DNA of 64,000 nt from Bryoerythrophyllum caledonicum (GCA_963971425.1 OZ020516.1:12016593-12080592); one strand, 5' to 3'; positions 24,501 through 35,288 are shown, numbered from the stretch's first letter. Notes: generated by a model from the letters alone, not told the origin. Made by a program: numbers and translations.

Positions 24501-25405
24501 TTGTTTTATTTGAGAGTGAGCCGGTTGGGATCTACATTGGAAGAACGCCCGGAAGAGTTGGAGGTGTATTGCAGAGGTGTTCGTGGTAGCCTCTAAGGTC
24601 CGGAAGAAGCCAGGAGGGGAAGAGATGAACTACAGAGGTGTTCCTGGTATTCTCTAGGGCACAGAAGAATCCGTGTGAACCCCGATTCCGGTCGAGGCCG
24701 GAGTTTACCCCCACGATAGGAAAAAAAGCCTGATGTGTAAGTCTAGAAAGAGTCTTCTTTAGTAATCTATGCCACGTGCTCCGGAGAATCACAATAGTAC
24801 TTACTGGAACGTCGTTGTAGTCCGGACTTGTCTTTGCGTGACCGCGTCCGGAAGGCCATCCGGATGTTGTGAGAGCATAAATCTAATAGCAACAATCAAT
24901 CATCGGTTAGCGGAGTAGGGAGAGTGGGTGTCCGGCCACTATAAGTTCCAGGGTAGTGAGTGTCTAGCCACTTAAAGTCCCAAGGCAGTGGGGAATCGGG
25001 CCACTTACATAAAACATGATTAGTGGCCTTCCAGTCACTCATTTAAACCTTCCGGAAGCCTCTGTGAGGAGGAACAGAGATAAATCAAATTAACCTCCGG
25101 TTATACTACCCTCCGGTTATACTACCCTCCGGAAACTAGGTCCGGAAACCACTGTATAAATTCCAGAAACTAGTTCCGCAAAGCTTTGTATGAATTCCGA
25201 AAACCGGGTGGATCCAGATCCAGATTCGTAGTAAGTGAATAGAATAGCTAGCCTATGAACAAGTGATTGATAGTTTAGTTGTTATTGGATATTCTGAAAA
25301 GATCAATAGATCTTTGTGGGAACAATACCGGAGTGGTTTACTTTGGAAGCATTTAGTGACGATTGAGTGCATTCCGGAGGAATACTGACTCTACAAACTG
25401 CAACA
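21557..25405 (+). mobile_element. 3.85-kb TG...CA element inserted in a methyltransferase-like exon
   Basis: The element starts TGTGGGAATCCGTTCCCACA, a perfect 8-bp hairpin typical of plant LTR 5' ends, and ends CAACA. It is flanked by TACTG (21552-21556) and TACTA (25406-25410), a 5-bp target duplication with one mismatch. Removing it joins the host codons in frame (LAKY then YERL). It contains a TATAAG promoter-like site (21853), one long decayed ORF (22047-24038) and very many CCGG/TCCGGA sites. I cannot find a second LTR, primer-binding site or pol genes. It may be one very long solo LTR, or a non-autonomous element with diverged LTRs. Confidence 0.7.
22047..24038 (+). pseudogene. single-frame ORF of the inserted element (plant-transposon-protein-like), five stops
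   Basis: One reading frame of about 663 codons runs from ATG 22047 to TAG 24036-24038 without any frameshift. It is broken only by TGA 22308, TAA 22692, TAG 22830, TGA 22893 and TAG 23196. The N-terminal third has a helical region (FLNPIFQPEKPKWVVCKWA then GLMRGKLRVDWALCMSKMI) reminiscent of the putative plant transposon protein / gag-like family. The middle (about 22974-23460) is a predicted coiled coil. The last 190 codons are Pro/Ser/Thr-rich and end in a basic tail (RKKTGKARAEGSTRRTSPRFK). No protease, RT, integrase or transposase motif is present. The family assignment is tentative. Confidence 0.5.
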
Positions 25406-27007
25406 TACTACGAGCGGCTCTAGTTCAAAAAGCTTTAGCAATGTCCTCACCTTCCTGACCATGGTATGTCCTATTTTCTCTACTTTATTGTATTTGACCG
25501 CAAATTGATATGGTATAGACTACGGCAATATTTTCATCGCTTGAGTATCGTATGTGTGCTGGCTAATATGGTTAAGCACGCATTTCACAAGATTGCTTAT
25601 TTATAATTTTGAGTGATCAATGTCATTCTTTCTCGTTTGTTCCATGCAACATTCTAGTGACAAGGACCGATACTTCAATGGGATTTTGAGTAACAAGCCT
25701 GCGGTGGACTTCATACTGGTCGATGTTCCTGAAGGTTTTCATGTGCCGAACATCTCCTCTCCGCCTGCACCCATCCGTCTTTGGAACCAGTTCTCCAATG
25801 ATTGCTTGGTGCTAGTGTTTGACTTCGCACAGGCAGTCCTCCACGACCATGGTGGAATTTTGGTGATATATCCTATCAATCGTGACCACAAATCTAACCT
25901 ACTTGGTTGTTGCGTGACATATGGGTATAAGATTGTCTACTCTTGGATGGATATGAATCGTCTACATCTCACTTTGGTTGTTGATCCAACAACGACGGTA
26001 ATGCTTATCTGATGTTTTTCATTATCTTTCAAAATTGTCTGTAATCTACTTTGGATTCTAATCTGAATTATTTTGCAGACTTTGCTCTTTCGTATATCTC
26101 TCTTGGTGAAAGAGTCTGTTGGAAAATTTTCATTCCAATCCGTCCCATCTCATCACGCGGTTGACGTCGATGTTGATAAAGACAACGCTATTCAAAACTT
26201 TTGTGGCCGAGATGACGTAGCCATGAATGGTTACGTGCCTTGGCGAGGTCTTCGCGAAAAATCCTGCACTCTCATGCAGATGTTGATTGAGGCATGTTCT
26301 GCACCTAGCGACATCGTGATAGACTGCACAGCGGCAACAGGCTAGTCTATCTTTTCTCCTCTAAGTTCTTATCTCAATATGTACTTTATTCGATGTAATG
26401 TTGCAATGCTCTAATCTTGTACATTGTCTTGTCATAGGGTCCAGCATTTATGTTTGTCGTGCTTCACATCGCCACATATTGGCATGTGAAGGGGACAAGG
26501 CTATTTTCAACGCCCTCATTGCTCCAATCATGCGCTCACCAATGGTTCCCCAAGCAGATTTTCCACTTCCTTCAATTTCTTCTATTGATTTGGATGACGA
26601 CAAAGTACCGGTCCAACGAATCGTAAAGACATCTGTATTCAATAAATAAGTTTGCCCTTGATTTTCCATTCCTTGAACTATTTGGTTAATGTAAATGTAC
26701 TCTAATATATTTTTCGGGTGTTTCTCTAGGCTTGTTGATGAAGTGAGGAATTCCAATGTTCCTTTCTTTGTGAATCCTAGATTTTTCCAAGCCCCCCGAG
26801 ACCATTTCAGCTTCATGTATACGTTGAGGCCCTTTCTAGAGATTTTGTATCTATGAAGTCAAGGGCAAACTTATAAATGGGCCCTTGATTTTTAGGGTCC
26901 ATTTATTAGATCCTCGCATTTTGGAGTTCATCGAGGACCACCCCATAAACTCTAATGTGGAGGCCTCGAACGGCAATTGTAGTTCATCTTCAGCCCACTT
27001 ACGCTGA

Positions 27008-28699
27008 CGTTCTTTTATGTGGTAGTTCAGCTTTTACTATACATAGTGCTTGTCTACTCCTTCGAGATTTCTGATTTTTTTTTTACAGGCTGTTTCTTTT
27101 TATGTGCTTTGTAGTCACTGAATTTGTACTTCGTCCGGCCTATATGAAGCCCTTAAATGGTATTTCTGTGTTATTTTTTTGTTCATCTCGCAATTTTTTT
27201 GTTTGAATTTCTGATATATAATTTGTGATTTTTATTATCAATATATGCATCTGAAGTTTATGTCACTTAATTCAGTTCACAATTTCACCATTTTTAACTG
27301 TCACGGCCATAGGTCCAACTTGGATAGTCAAGTTTCTTAACTTCAATTTTTGTTTTATAATAGAATCCACGGTTATACGTACTAACCGTTTTTCTTTTCA
27401 GAATTCATATTTTTTTCCAAAAAATCTTTGCTTCTCGCTCACTTTTTCAAACTCTATGCTCTACGTTCCCGCTCCACGCTCGCATACTAGCATTCCCCAG
27501 TCCTCGGGTCTTTTAAGCCAAAATTATTGTTGTGATAGAACCAAAAGACTTGAATACGATGATACCACACGAAGACCAACCGAGCATCGTATCGGATTTT
27601 TTTATTTGGAACAATTTGAGAGCATTGAAGGAGAGATTGCATGATGATCATAAGAGAAATGATGTTTGCCTTCGCAGATCCTAAGTACAGGGACAAGTTC
27701 ACGGCTGGGGAACATTTTTGACTTATGGGCTTATATAGCTTCATTACCTCTTTGCATCAAGTCTTTTGATGTGCTCAAGAGCATATATGGTTGGGGCAAA
27801 GTGGGTCACGTGTTTGGTTTGTATGGTAGAGTACCCGACAAGGTGAAGGGCAATAAACTTATATACTAGGCAGCACAAAAGACAACATAAGTACTTACAT
27901 TTCTGTAATTCGGTCTGATGCGGTAGTATGCGGCATATGTGGCAACCTGGTGGCAACGGAGACGACGAAGTACCTTTGATAGTTAGGAGAGGGGTAAAGT
28001 TCATTTCAACAATTGTTTTGGACAAGAAAATACTGCACGAGTCCAAATAGATGCAATAACTATTGTCACATTGTAGCTTCATAAGTTCCCATTGTTTATT
28101 AGGTTGACTTCACCAGTAAGTTAATTATGTTTGTGGTAGTACATTTGGTTCTTACTCTGAAAATTAGTTGAATTCTCTCCATCATCTCATGATTATCTCT
28201 GGTATTGTGACTGTTCCAGGGAAGTCAGAAGGCTCGTGTGTTTTTGGCACTCTAGGTAAACATGTAGCAATTTCCCTGCCATGTATGCTACTCTGGCTTG
28301 CTCTGGTAGGATGTGTGTTATGATGGCTGGTCATAATATCCCACGGAAAATTGAATGCCAAGTGATAATATGCAATGTGGATGTTGATCTTACTGTGTTT
28401 GCATGAGTACTAAGTATGTTAGTCTTCATAGATGCCATGCAACACACTTGATACTTGGAACCATGCATTTGAACACCCCCTGTGTTGTACGGCAAAGTTT
28501 CGATGGGTTCTGTTGGATTAATATGGTGAACAAGAGGGCTCTTCTCTTTTGTACTTACTGTACATACAGATTAGAAATTGTTGTATTAATATTGCTACTG
28601 ATTTGTACATGATTTGTAGTTTGTCGATACTAGAAACTACGTTAAAGATGGCCTATCATTACCAAGCACATCAATTTTCACCATTCAGACACAGTCCAA
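27008..28699. other. no recognisable gene
   Basis: AT-rich sequence with only short frames on both strands (27456-27644, 27744-28082, 28403-28612). None has a motif, neighbour or splice pattern that supports a gene. Confidence 0.5.
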
Positions 28700-28885
28700 A
28701 ATCAATGAGGAATGAACGTAGGTGATCATTTCATAACACTCACAGATAATCTACAAAAACATTTCCGTGGAATCACCACACCTCAATGTAGGACTGCCCT
28801 GATCTCATCACGGCGCAGCTCGGAGATTGGGCTGGAAAGCAAACTCGGCCTCCTTGTCGAAGAAGCTGTGCATGTGTAGGCTAGA
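28700..28885 (-). repeat. decayed duplicate of the F-box gene 3' end
   Basis: 28725-28885 resembles 28970-29150. Shared landmarks are TAGGTGAT(C/G)ATTTCA(T/A)AACACTC, CTACAAAA, GCGCAGCTCGGAG(A/G)TTGGG(C/G)TGGAA and CTTGTCGAAGAAG. The second set lies in the last codons and 3' flank of the F-box gene, so the gene's 3' end was tandemly duplicated and the outer copy decayed. Confidence 0.75.
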
Positions 28886-29053
28886 ATCACGCATTATACA
28901 TGTAATGTCATCCTGATATGGTTTGTTAATACAATGGCAATCTATGAATAAGCTTCAACGAAAGAAAACATTAGGTGATGATTTCAAAACACTCGCAGGT
29001 ACTCTACAAAACGTGATCTCCACTCCGCGAAGTGTACAAACCTGATGCCGTCG

Positions 29054-30488
29054 TCAGGGTGCAGCTCGGAGGTTGGGGTGGAAGGCGAACTTGGTATCAT
29101 AGATGTCCTTCAAGTCGAAGAAGTTCCCCATGACAGGCTCCTCCCACACACCTGTTGCGCAGTTGTACACCGCAACCCACATATCATACGCATATGTCAC
29201 CACAAAGATCCGTCCGCCGTGCGCCCCGCACCCGTAGATAGCGCCCATGGACCTCAGATACTCATGGTTGGAGTACTCACTCACTTTGGTCCACCTCCCA
29301 CCGGGGTCCAGCCGGAACAGCCAAATGCTCCACATCGGCATTCTGTCGGTGGTCTCAGAGCTCTCCCCTACTAAATACACTTCACCAGAGCACGCTACAA
29401 TGTAAGGATACATCGCAGAACTCGCCGGCATCGGAATCGTGCCCTCCCTCCATCTCAGGGTGGCGAGCTCCAGGATCATCATCTTCCTCAGGCCGCTGCT
29501 CATCCTCTTCCTCAGGAGATAGATCTCGCCGTTGCAGTGCGCTCCGCTTAGCAGACTCACCCCGGGAGGCTCCGCTGCGCTCCACTTGTTGGCAACCGAG
29601 TCGTATAAATCTACTGCAAGAGCGCCTGCAAAACAGCAGCTCTGTGTCAAAGAAATGGTAAATGCAAGGTGAGATCGCTGCATTCCACTTGTTAGCAAAC
29701 AAAGTCGTATAATCTTCACCTGCAAGAAAGCAAACATATGGAAAAGGAATGGTACACAAGATGACATCCACTCGTTAGCAAGAGAGTCATAAAAATCTAT
29801 CGCCGCAGCACCTGCAAGGGAGAGACAGGTTGCAACATGACATCAGGGTCACATAAATCGCAGCAAACAATGGCAGGCATCACTTACGTGCGAAAAGGAT
29901 TTTGTAGGAGCTTCTACACTCGTCCACGACCATGTGCGTGACCATCACCACGCGCGGGCTGTAATCCAAGCTCACATACGGGAGCTCCCGCCACGCCTTG
30001 GTCATCGGGTTGCAAACGAGAATACGCGGCGGGCCGGAAAAGGCGCCGAAGCAGAGGAGCCCTCCGGCGGCGGCGAGCAGGTTCCACAAGGACGAGCGCG
30101 CACACTCCGGGAACTCCAACTGCGGCATGGTGGTCCACCGCGCCTCCGAGAGGTCATATGCGGACCACGGCACGGCGCGCGAGCCCTGTCCGTTCCACCC
30201 GACGCGCGGCGAGTGGAACGGTCCCCACAGCAGCCCGCTCCGGAGCGCGCGCTCCTGGAACTGCGCGCAGTGGATCAGGACGTTCCATCCCTTGCACACG
30301 GAGCGCACTCGGAAAACCTCCGGCAGCGAGAGCTGCGCCAACGCTTGCTCCACAATATCACCAGGCAGAGAACTCCAATCCTTCTTCTCTAGGGCTACAG
30401 AATCCGAAACAGATTCAACTAACAAATGCGGCTCCGGTTCCGCATCGGCCATGGCCAAACCTGGATCAACCATCGACGTTGGCTTCAA
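29054..30488 (-). CDS. F-box protein (FBA/kelch-like C-terminal half), 390 aa, 2 exons
   Basis: F-box proteins bind SKP1 and select substrates for SCF ubiquitin ligases. Exon 1 is 30488-29888 and exon 2 is 29625-29054; joining them at GTAAGT (29887-29882) and TTTTGCAG gives 1173 nt in frame (390 aa). Residues about 38-75 (WSSLPGDIVEQALAQLSLPE then FRVRSVCKGWNVLI) are a clear F-box. The C-terminal two thirds has beta-propeller-like repeats with recurring Trp/Gly patterns (LVCNPMTKAWRELP, VDLYDSVANKWSAAEPPG, WLFRLDPGGRWTKVSE, VAVYNCATGVWEEP), as in plant F-box/kelch or FBA proteins. The start is the first ATG of the frame; Met6 and Met13 are alternatives. The gene is GC-rich against AT-rich flanks. 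The 262-bp intron contains two further copies of the exon 2 start, so alternative acceptors at 29811 and 29719 are possible. Substrate unknown. Confidence 0.88.
29630..29811 (-). repeat. two extra tandem copies of the F-box exon 2 start
   Basis: On the minus strand, acceptor-plus-coding copies begin at 29811 (GTGCTGCGGCGATAGATTTT), 29719 (GTGAAGATTATACGACTTTG) and 29625 (the exon used). The spacings are 92 and 94 bp. Each has a TGCAG acceptor and encodes a version of DLYDSVANKW (DFYDSLANEW and a shifted TTLFANKW). Only the third leads into the full C-terminal domain. Confidence 0.85.
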
Positions 30489-31056
30489 GTGCTGCGATTC
30501 ACAGACGGTATTCTCGTAGCCCTAATCGTGCATTCCTCACATCTGTATCCTACACGAATAAAATCCAGGCACCACATTTCTTCCGAGAAAATTGCTACCC
30601 TCAATGCCGAACCCAGAAACTACTTCAAATGTGAAACAGAATAGACTGCGTCTGCGTCGTCAAGTGAGAGGCAGAAGAAACAACTACTTCAAGTGCGAGG
30701 CAGACAAAACTGCGTTTTCTAATGTGAAGCACCGCGATCTACTACATGAAACGCTTAACAAAGATAGCGATCGAGGTTCTGAGCAGGTGGGTTACCTTTG
30801 CATCTGAGGAGCCGATCGGCAGCTGATGGTCGACCAGAGTTACCGAGAGCACTCCCCAGACAACCGCGAACACCACTGCAAGTACGGCATCGAGGAACGT
30901 CGGTTACCGTTTCATCCGCAGTCGGTGCAGAGCATACTCGAGTCGTTACCAGTGAAGCATCAAGGACAAATTCGGCAAACGAGCTAACCCTATTCTGGGA
31001 CGATCAATCACTTTACAAATTGTACACAAGTGTCGGAGGACAAGTATATTATACCT
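30489..31056 (-). promoter_or_regulatory. upstream region of the F-box gene
   Basis: This 568-bp stretch lies between the F-box start and a copia LTR. It contains an imperfect direct repeat (AACTACTTCAA(A/G)TG(T/C)GA near 30618 and 30682, with a third diverged ACTTCAAGTG form). No TATA box is obvious. It presumably holds the promoter and 5' leader; that is inference from position. Confidence 0.35.
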
Positions 31057-31327
31057 TGTTAACATGGAGCTATATACCGTAAGGTAATCAAGCTACAGAC
31101 TCTAGGGAAACCAAAATATAAGAGAGAGAGAAAATAACATGAACATATTTGAAATATATTGGCTATGAAGAAGTGTCTTCAACTCTGTGGGAGAATTGCC
31201 TTATATACTTTCCTCCCACCATAGAAGGTAAAGTTTTACTTTGAGCGGATATAGAAACATAAGTTCCTTCTACCTTATGCGGATATAGAAACTACTGATT
31301 GTTTCTAAGTTGACTTTTACTTTAACA
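31057..31327 (-). repeat. copia 3' LTR, 271 bp
   Basis: TG...CA-bounded repeat nearly identical to 33576-33865. It contains CCTTATATACTTTCC, which may hold the TATA box of the LTR. It lacks the 19-bp segment present in the other LTR. Confidence 0.92.
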
Positions 31328-31545
31328 CTCCTCCTCGATCTAGAGTTACCTCATTAAAAACTATTTCCATGGCAAAAACCTAAAGTAGGAAAAATCCATA
31401 GATCTAGAAAAGAGTATAACTTATTGAGGATTTAACTCATGAAGCAACCTCATCTCAACCTTCTATACTAGCCTTCTATGTGTATAGGCTGGAAGAGCTT
31501 TAGTCAACATGTCTAGAGGAAGATGTAGTTGGTCTGGGACTTTCT

Positions 31546-33499
31546 AGAATCTTCATCAGACTTGAAACCAACATCAGCGTACCCAGTGATTTATGGGGTT
31601 CCATCCTCGGTGTAGTGTAGGCTCAAGTCTTCTGTGCCTTTGAGGTATCGGAGTAGATGCTTCACTCCATTCTAGTGACGCACTCCGAGCTCTTGGCTTT
31701 GCCTGGCAAGTACACTTGTCGCAAAGGAAATATCCGGGCGCATGTATGTAGACAAGTACAAAAGAGCTCCTACGGCTGCGAGGTACATGTTGCTGTCATA
31801 GAACTCCTCCTCCTCCTCCTCGCAAGGACGGTAGGGATCATCAAGTGTTCTACTTTGCCCCATCATGGGACGGAAAGTGGACTAGCTTGGTCCATATTGA
31901 ACTTGAAGGGTCCTGATGGAGGATTGATAGGTCCACATACATCACCTTGCAGTCTTTGAAGTCTTTGTGAAAGCTCCGTTAGTAGTTTCCACCACGATGG
32001 CCTCTGGATGAGCTTTCCTTGAGAGCAAGCAACACAGTCACCCTCCTTGTTGGCATCACTCAAGCAGACTTCATGTTTTGTGAGTATTGGTAGCATGAGC
32101 CGAAACATCGTGGTCCCGCGATGCCCAAGCCTACCATGCCAAACTCCAACTTTGGTTGGAGAAATAACAGAAAATAGATCCCTTGGGATGTTTACTTGTG
32201 GATGGACTGTCATCAACGATACTTGAAATTTGCACTTCATATAAGCCATTGGCTCCGGCATGTGCGCTGGCAAGGCACTGAGTCCCTTGCCTAAGCTCTA
32301 AGGCTTCTTCACCATCATTTACTGTAGTATGGAGGTGGATCCCATTAGCTCTGAGATACCGGTAGCTGATTAGACTCCGGGGAGCATTGAGAGAATACAT
32401 CGCATGTGTACACTTGAGAGGGGTCCTCCTAGGCAACACTATGGTTGTCTGGCCCTCACGAAATTGAAAATTCTGTCTTCCAGCAATTGTGATAACATCA
32501 CAAGTTTGCCAAGCTTCAGCTTAGCTAGAAAAATTGAAGTACTTCAGATCTCGCAAGATCGTATGAGTGGTGGCGCTGTCCAACAGAGCAACATCACATT
32601 GTACCTTGGACTCATCCATGCACACCATATAATTTTCAAGATCTACACTATCAAGAGATGAAGCATCAAGTGTATGAGTTTCCCTATCCCTGGACTTAAG
32701 CTGTTGCAACTCCTGTTACAGTTTTATACAGTATTCTGAAGTTCTTCAATCCTTTGCTAAATGTCCAGTTCTACCACATTTAAGGACTTATCTTTGGATT
32801 TTGAGGAAGGCTGCTGAGGTTGCTTTGATTGCTGCTTCCCCTGGTCATGTGGTTTGCATGCCGCCATCTCCACAGTGTATGTCTCCTTCATAGGCTTGGA
32901 CTCCGCATTCTTCAATAGAAGTAGTGATCGCTTCTCAGCAAACAAGAGTTAAGACATTAACTTGGAATGAGACATAAATTTTATGTTGTATCACTATTGG
33001 GCTAAAATAGAAAAACAGGAGGAAAAGTAGATAAAGTCTTATCTATGAGTTCTTGATGCTCAATCTTCTCTCCACAAAGTCGGAGCTGGGCAGTGATGCG
33101 ATGAAGCTCCGCGTTGAAAATCAAGAGGTCAGGGAAGTCCATCACCCTGAGATGAATCCATTCACTCCGAGCTTGAAGGAGAAAGATAGTCTTCTCATGA
33201 TGGAACCTGGCCTCCAGTTGTTGCCACAGGTTGTATGGGTTGTCTACTTGGATGTACTGCTGGCGGAGAGAGTTGTCCAAGTGCCACAAGATGAAGAGTG
33301 TTTTCTACTTTGAAGGTGATGGGAGATTCTCCGGAGTCTCTGACTGCAAAGTACCCTCCAATTCCTCCGGCAAAAAAAATGCCTTTACATAAATGCTCCA
33401 TTGCATGTAGTTGCTTCCATCTGCCTCCAGAGCTTCAAATAAGAGAGGTTGCACACGTTCCTTGTTGTCCTTGGCCCTCTTTGGTGCAGGTGTAGCCAT
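31546..33499 (-). pseudogene. copia gag-pol remnant
   Basis: The gag starts at ATG 33499 (MATPAPKRAKDNKERVQPLL). After frameshifts comes a UBN2-type gag region (LWQQLEARFHHEKTIFLLQA), a partial zinc knuckle (CGRTGHLAK near 32770) and a protease active-site region (ALLDSATTHTILRD near 32550). A GAG-pre-integrase block (WHGRLGHRGTTMF) and QGDVCGP from the start of integrase follow near 32150-31930. The rest of integrase and most of RT are missing. The frame resumes at the RT tail (YLAAVGALLYLSTYMRPDIS near 31780) and RNase H start (GYADVGFKSDEDS near 31560). Multiple stops and a large deletion make it non-autonomous. Confidence 0.9.
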
Positions 33500-33575
33500 G
33501 ATAATAAGTAAAGTAAAATAGGAACAAGGAAGGGAGCAACAGGGATGTAAAATATAGAGCTTCGTGCTGATAACG

Positions 33576-33865
33576 TGTTAAGATGGAGCTATATACCGTA
33601 AGGAAATAAAGCTACAGACTCTAGGGAAACCAAAATATAAGAGAGAGAGAGAGCAAATAACATAAATATATTTGAAATATATTAGCTATGGAGAAGTGTC
33701 TTCAACTCTGTGGGAGAGTTGCCTTATATACTTTCCTCCCACCATAGAAGGTAAAGTAAACTACAAGCTCACTTTACTTTGAGCGGATATAGAAACATAA
33801 GTTCCTTTTACCTTATGCGGATATAAAAACTACCGATCGTTTCTAAGTTGACTTTTACTTTAACA
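33576..33865 (-). repeat. copia 5' LTR, 290 bp
   Basis: Partner of 31057-31327. The reverse-transcription primer-binding-like sequence lies directly inside it at about 33573-33559. Confidence 0.92.
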
Positions 33866-35040
33866 CTCCCGACATAGTGGCCCACTTGAGACTTGCGACT
33901 GGGCGAAGGCCGAATGTACCCATCGCTTAGACTTTCCAATGTTAATTTTATTTTTTCTACTGAATATTCTTTACACATTTTAGTTATTTAGTGTGTTCTA
34001 AATGAATTTCACTTGGATTTATTTGCATAATCTACATGACCTTGTAGCATTTTACATCGTCTCACGTGGGCCTGAAGTACACTGTTTTTCGTTAGATTAG
34101 GTTGTGCAACATTCTGGTGATGATGGTCTTCACAAATCAAAGATAATTACACTTTGAGCTTTGAGTGCGAAGCTCTAATCCATTTTTTTAATTTGAAAAA
34201 TGGGGTCGCTTGGCCTCTGACGTTGTTCATTGAAGACCTTTGTACAGGAATAGGGCTACAGCAACTTCTCACCTAGCAGCTTGGGAATACACTGGGATGG
34301 TTATTTTGTTTTAAAACAAAATTATATGCTGTTACACATTATAAGGTGTACACTGTAGCTTGTAATCTAAGGAGAGAATTTCACATACATTTCATGGATT
34401 AAAACGTCCAAAAAACAGGAATCATGGATTTATCCTGTACAAAACACCTGATCACCTTCACTGAGACAAACACCCACTTCACAACAAGAAAACCTGGGCT
34501 ACTTGTCAATATCTCTCCATGATCTAACTATTCAAAATGCAGTAAAAATATACGCCTCAAGGTCCTGACATAAGAAACATAGTCATCTTCGCGTTGTCAT
34601 TCTCATGTGTGATTTTCTTCCGGACTAACCAAAGAATGTCTTTAGCAAAAATGATCTTTCTACTTGAAAGTGATGGTGGTGAGCTCACATCGCTTTGTAC
34701 TGGTTGTTGTTGGAGTAGATGAGAAAGCTTTCTTGCAAACTCTCCAGCAACCTCAAAAGTTCACCTTCGTCGCTCCCAGAGAATTTTGCAGAAATGGCAG
34801 CCAGGGATACCTGCACATCAAGGCAAATACAAAATTGGCACCTCGAACATCTTTAGATAAGAAAGCAGACTTCTCAGATTATTTGATGTTGTAGGGCAAA
34901 CTCCCTTCTTTCCAATGGCGTATAGTTTGGCCCTCCTTGAAGGAAGCTTCTAAATTTACCTTATGCTAATGGAAACTTTTGTCCTCTGATTGGATCATAC
35001 TTATGTTTGAGGCAGAAGCTTGGAAAAGAATTGAGGTCTT
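33866..35040. other. intergenic, no recognisable gene
   Basis: Sequence between the copia element and the RecQ 3' end. Only a 76-codon frame (34664-34894) occurs and nothing in it is recognised. Confidence 0.5.
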
Positions 35041-35277
35041 TGTAAAGTCACCCAAAGTTTCAATAAGATGCCCTTCCAGTGGTTTATAACACTCTTAATA
35101 GCTATTAGATCAATGGAAGAGCTTGAAGGTCTCTCAACTAGAATCTTTTTATTAAGTTTGGTGGGGTCTAAACCCAAGTTAGAACTGATTTTAGCTGCCT
35201 CTTTCTTCTTTAAGGATTGAATTGTAGTTATTCAACATGAAAAAAGAGGTCAAAACTCATGGTATCTTTGCCTCACT

Positions 35278-35288
<11 letters not shown>
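35041..35288. mobile_element. MITE copy A, overlapping the RecQ stop codon
   Basis: It starts TGTAAAGTCACCCAAAGTTTC and ends CTCACTTTACAAATAAC, imperfect inverted ends shared with the copies at 37376-37652 and 38347-38634. The right end contains the RecQ termination codon (35278-35280). Confidence 0.75.

Larger units (their letters stand above)
18773..27007 (+). pseudogene. ParB-like / N4-N6 DNA methyltransferase-like fusion gene, decayed and interrupted
   Basis: A multi-exon gene is readable on the plus strand. Exon material from ATG 18773 (MDLTSTKPSSSAALDD) leads to a ParB-like segment with the box FFVYDGNHRRIAWMNHI (about 19255-19305). Exons at about 19525-19715, 19830-20019, 20110-20321, 20473-20707 and 20937-21556 follow; the last carries a Lys-rich coiled-coil-like stretch. 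After an inserted element the same exon resumes at 25411. The C-terminal part has motif IV-like DFILVDVPEG (25708-25740), then PWRGLREKSCTLMQMLIEAC (motif X) and IVIDCTAATGSS (motif I, split by an intron at 26340). That IV-X-I order is typical of beta-class N4/N6 methyltransferases. The last exon-like frame ends at 27007. In-frame stops (18875, 19214, 19331, 19337 and others), a +1 shift near 20515 and a GC donor at 26341 show decay. DPPY is replaced by DVPE, so catalysis would be doubtful even if restored. Domain calls are motif-based inference. Confidence 0.7.
31057..33865 (-). mobile_element. Ty1/copia LTR retrotransposon, internally deleted
   Basis: LTRs at 31057-31327 and 33576-33865 both begin TGTTAA and end TTTAACA on the plus strand. 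I count about 12 substitutions plus a 19-bp indel and a GA-repeat length change between them. The element reads on the minus strand. After the 5' LTR (33865-33576) comes a primer-binding-type site (TTATCAGCACGAAGC, about 33573-33559). Before the 3' LTR there is a GAGGAGGAG polypurine tract (31328-31336). The coding remnant has gag, zinc knuckle, protease and the start of integrase, then jumps to the end of reverse transcriptase. I see no matching 5-bp target duplication. Confidence 0.92.

Noticed and set aside
29934..30634. Plus-strand ORFs of 150-170 codons over the F-box gene
   Set aside because: Antisense shadows of a GC-rich exon; the minus strand has a clear F-box and a consistent splice.
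31052..33870. Target-site duplication for the copia element
   Set aside because: The flanks TACCT and CTCCC do not match well enough to call a 5-bp duplication.
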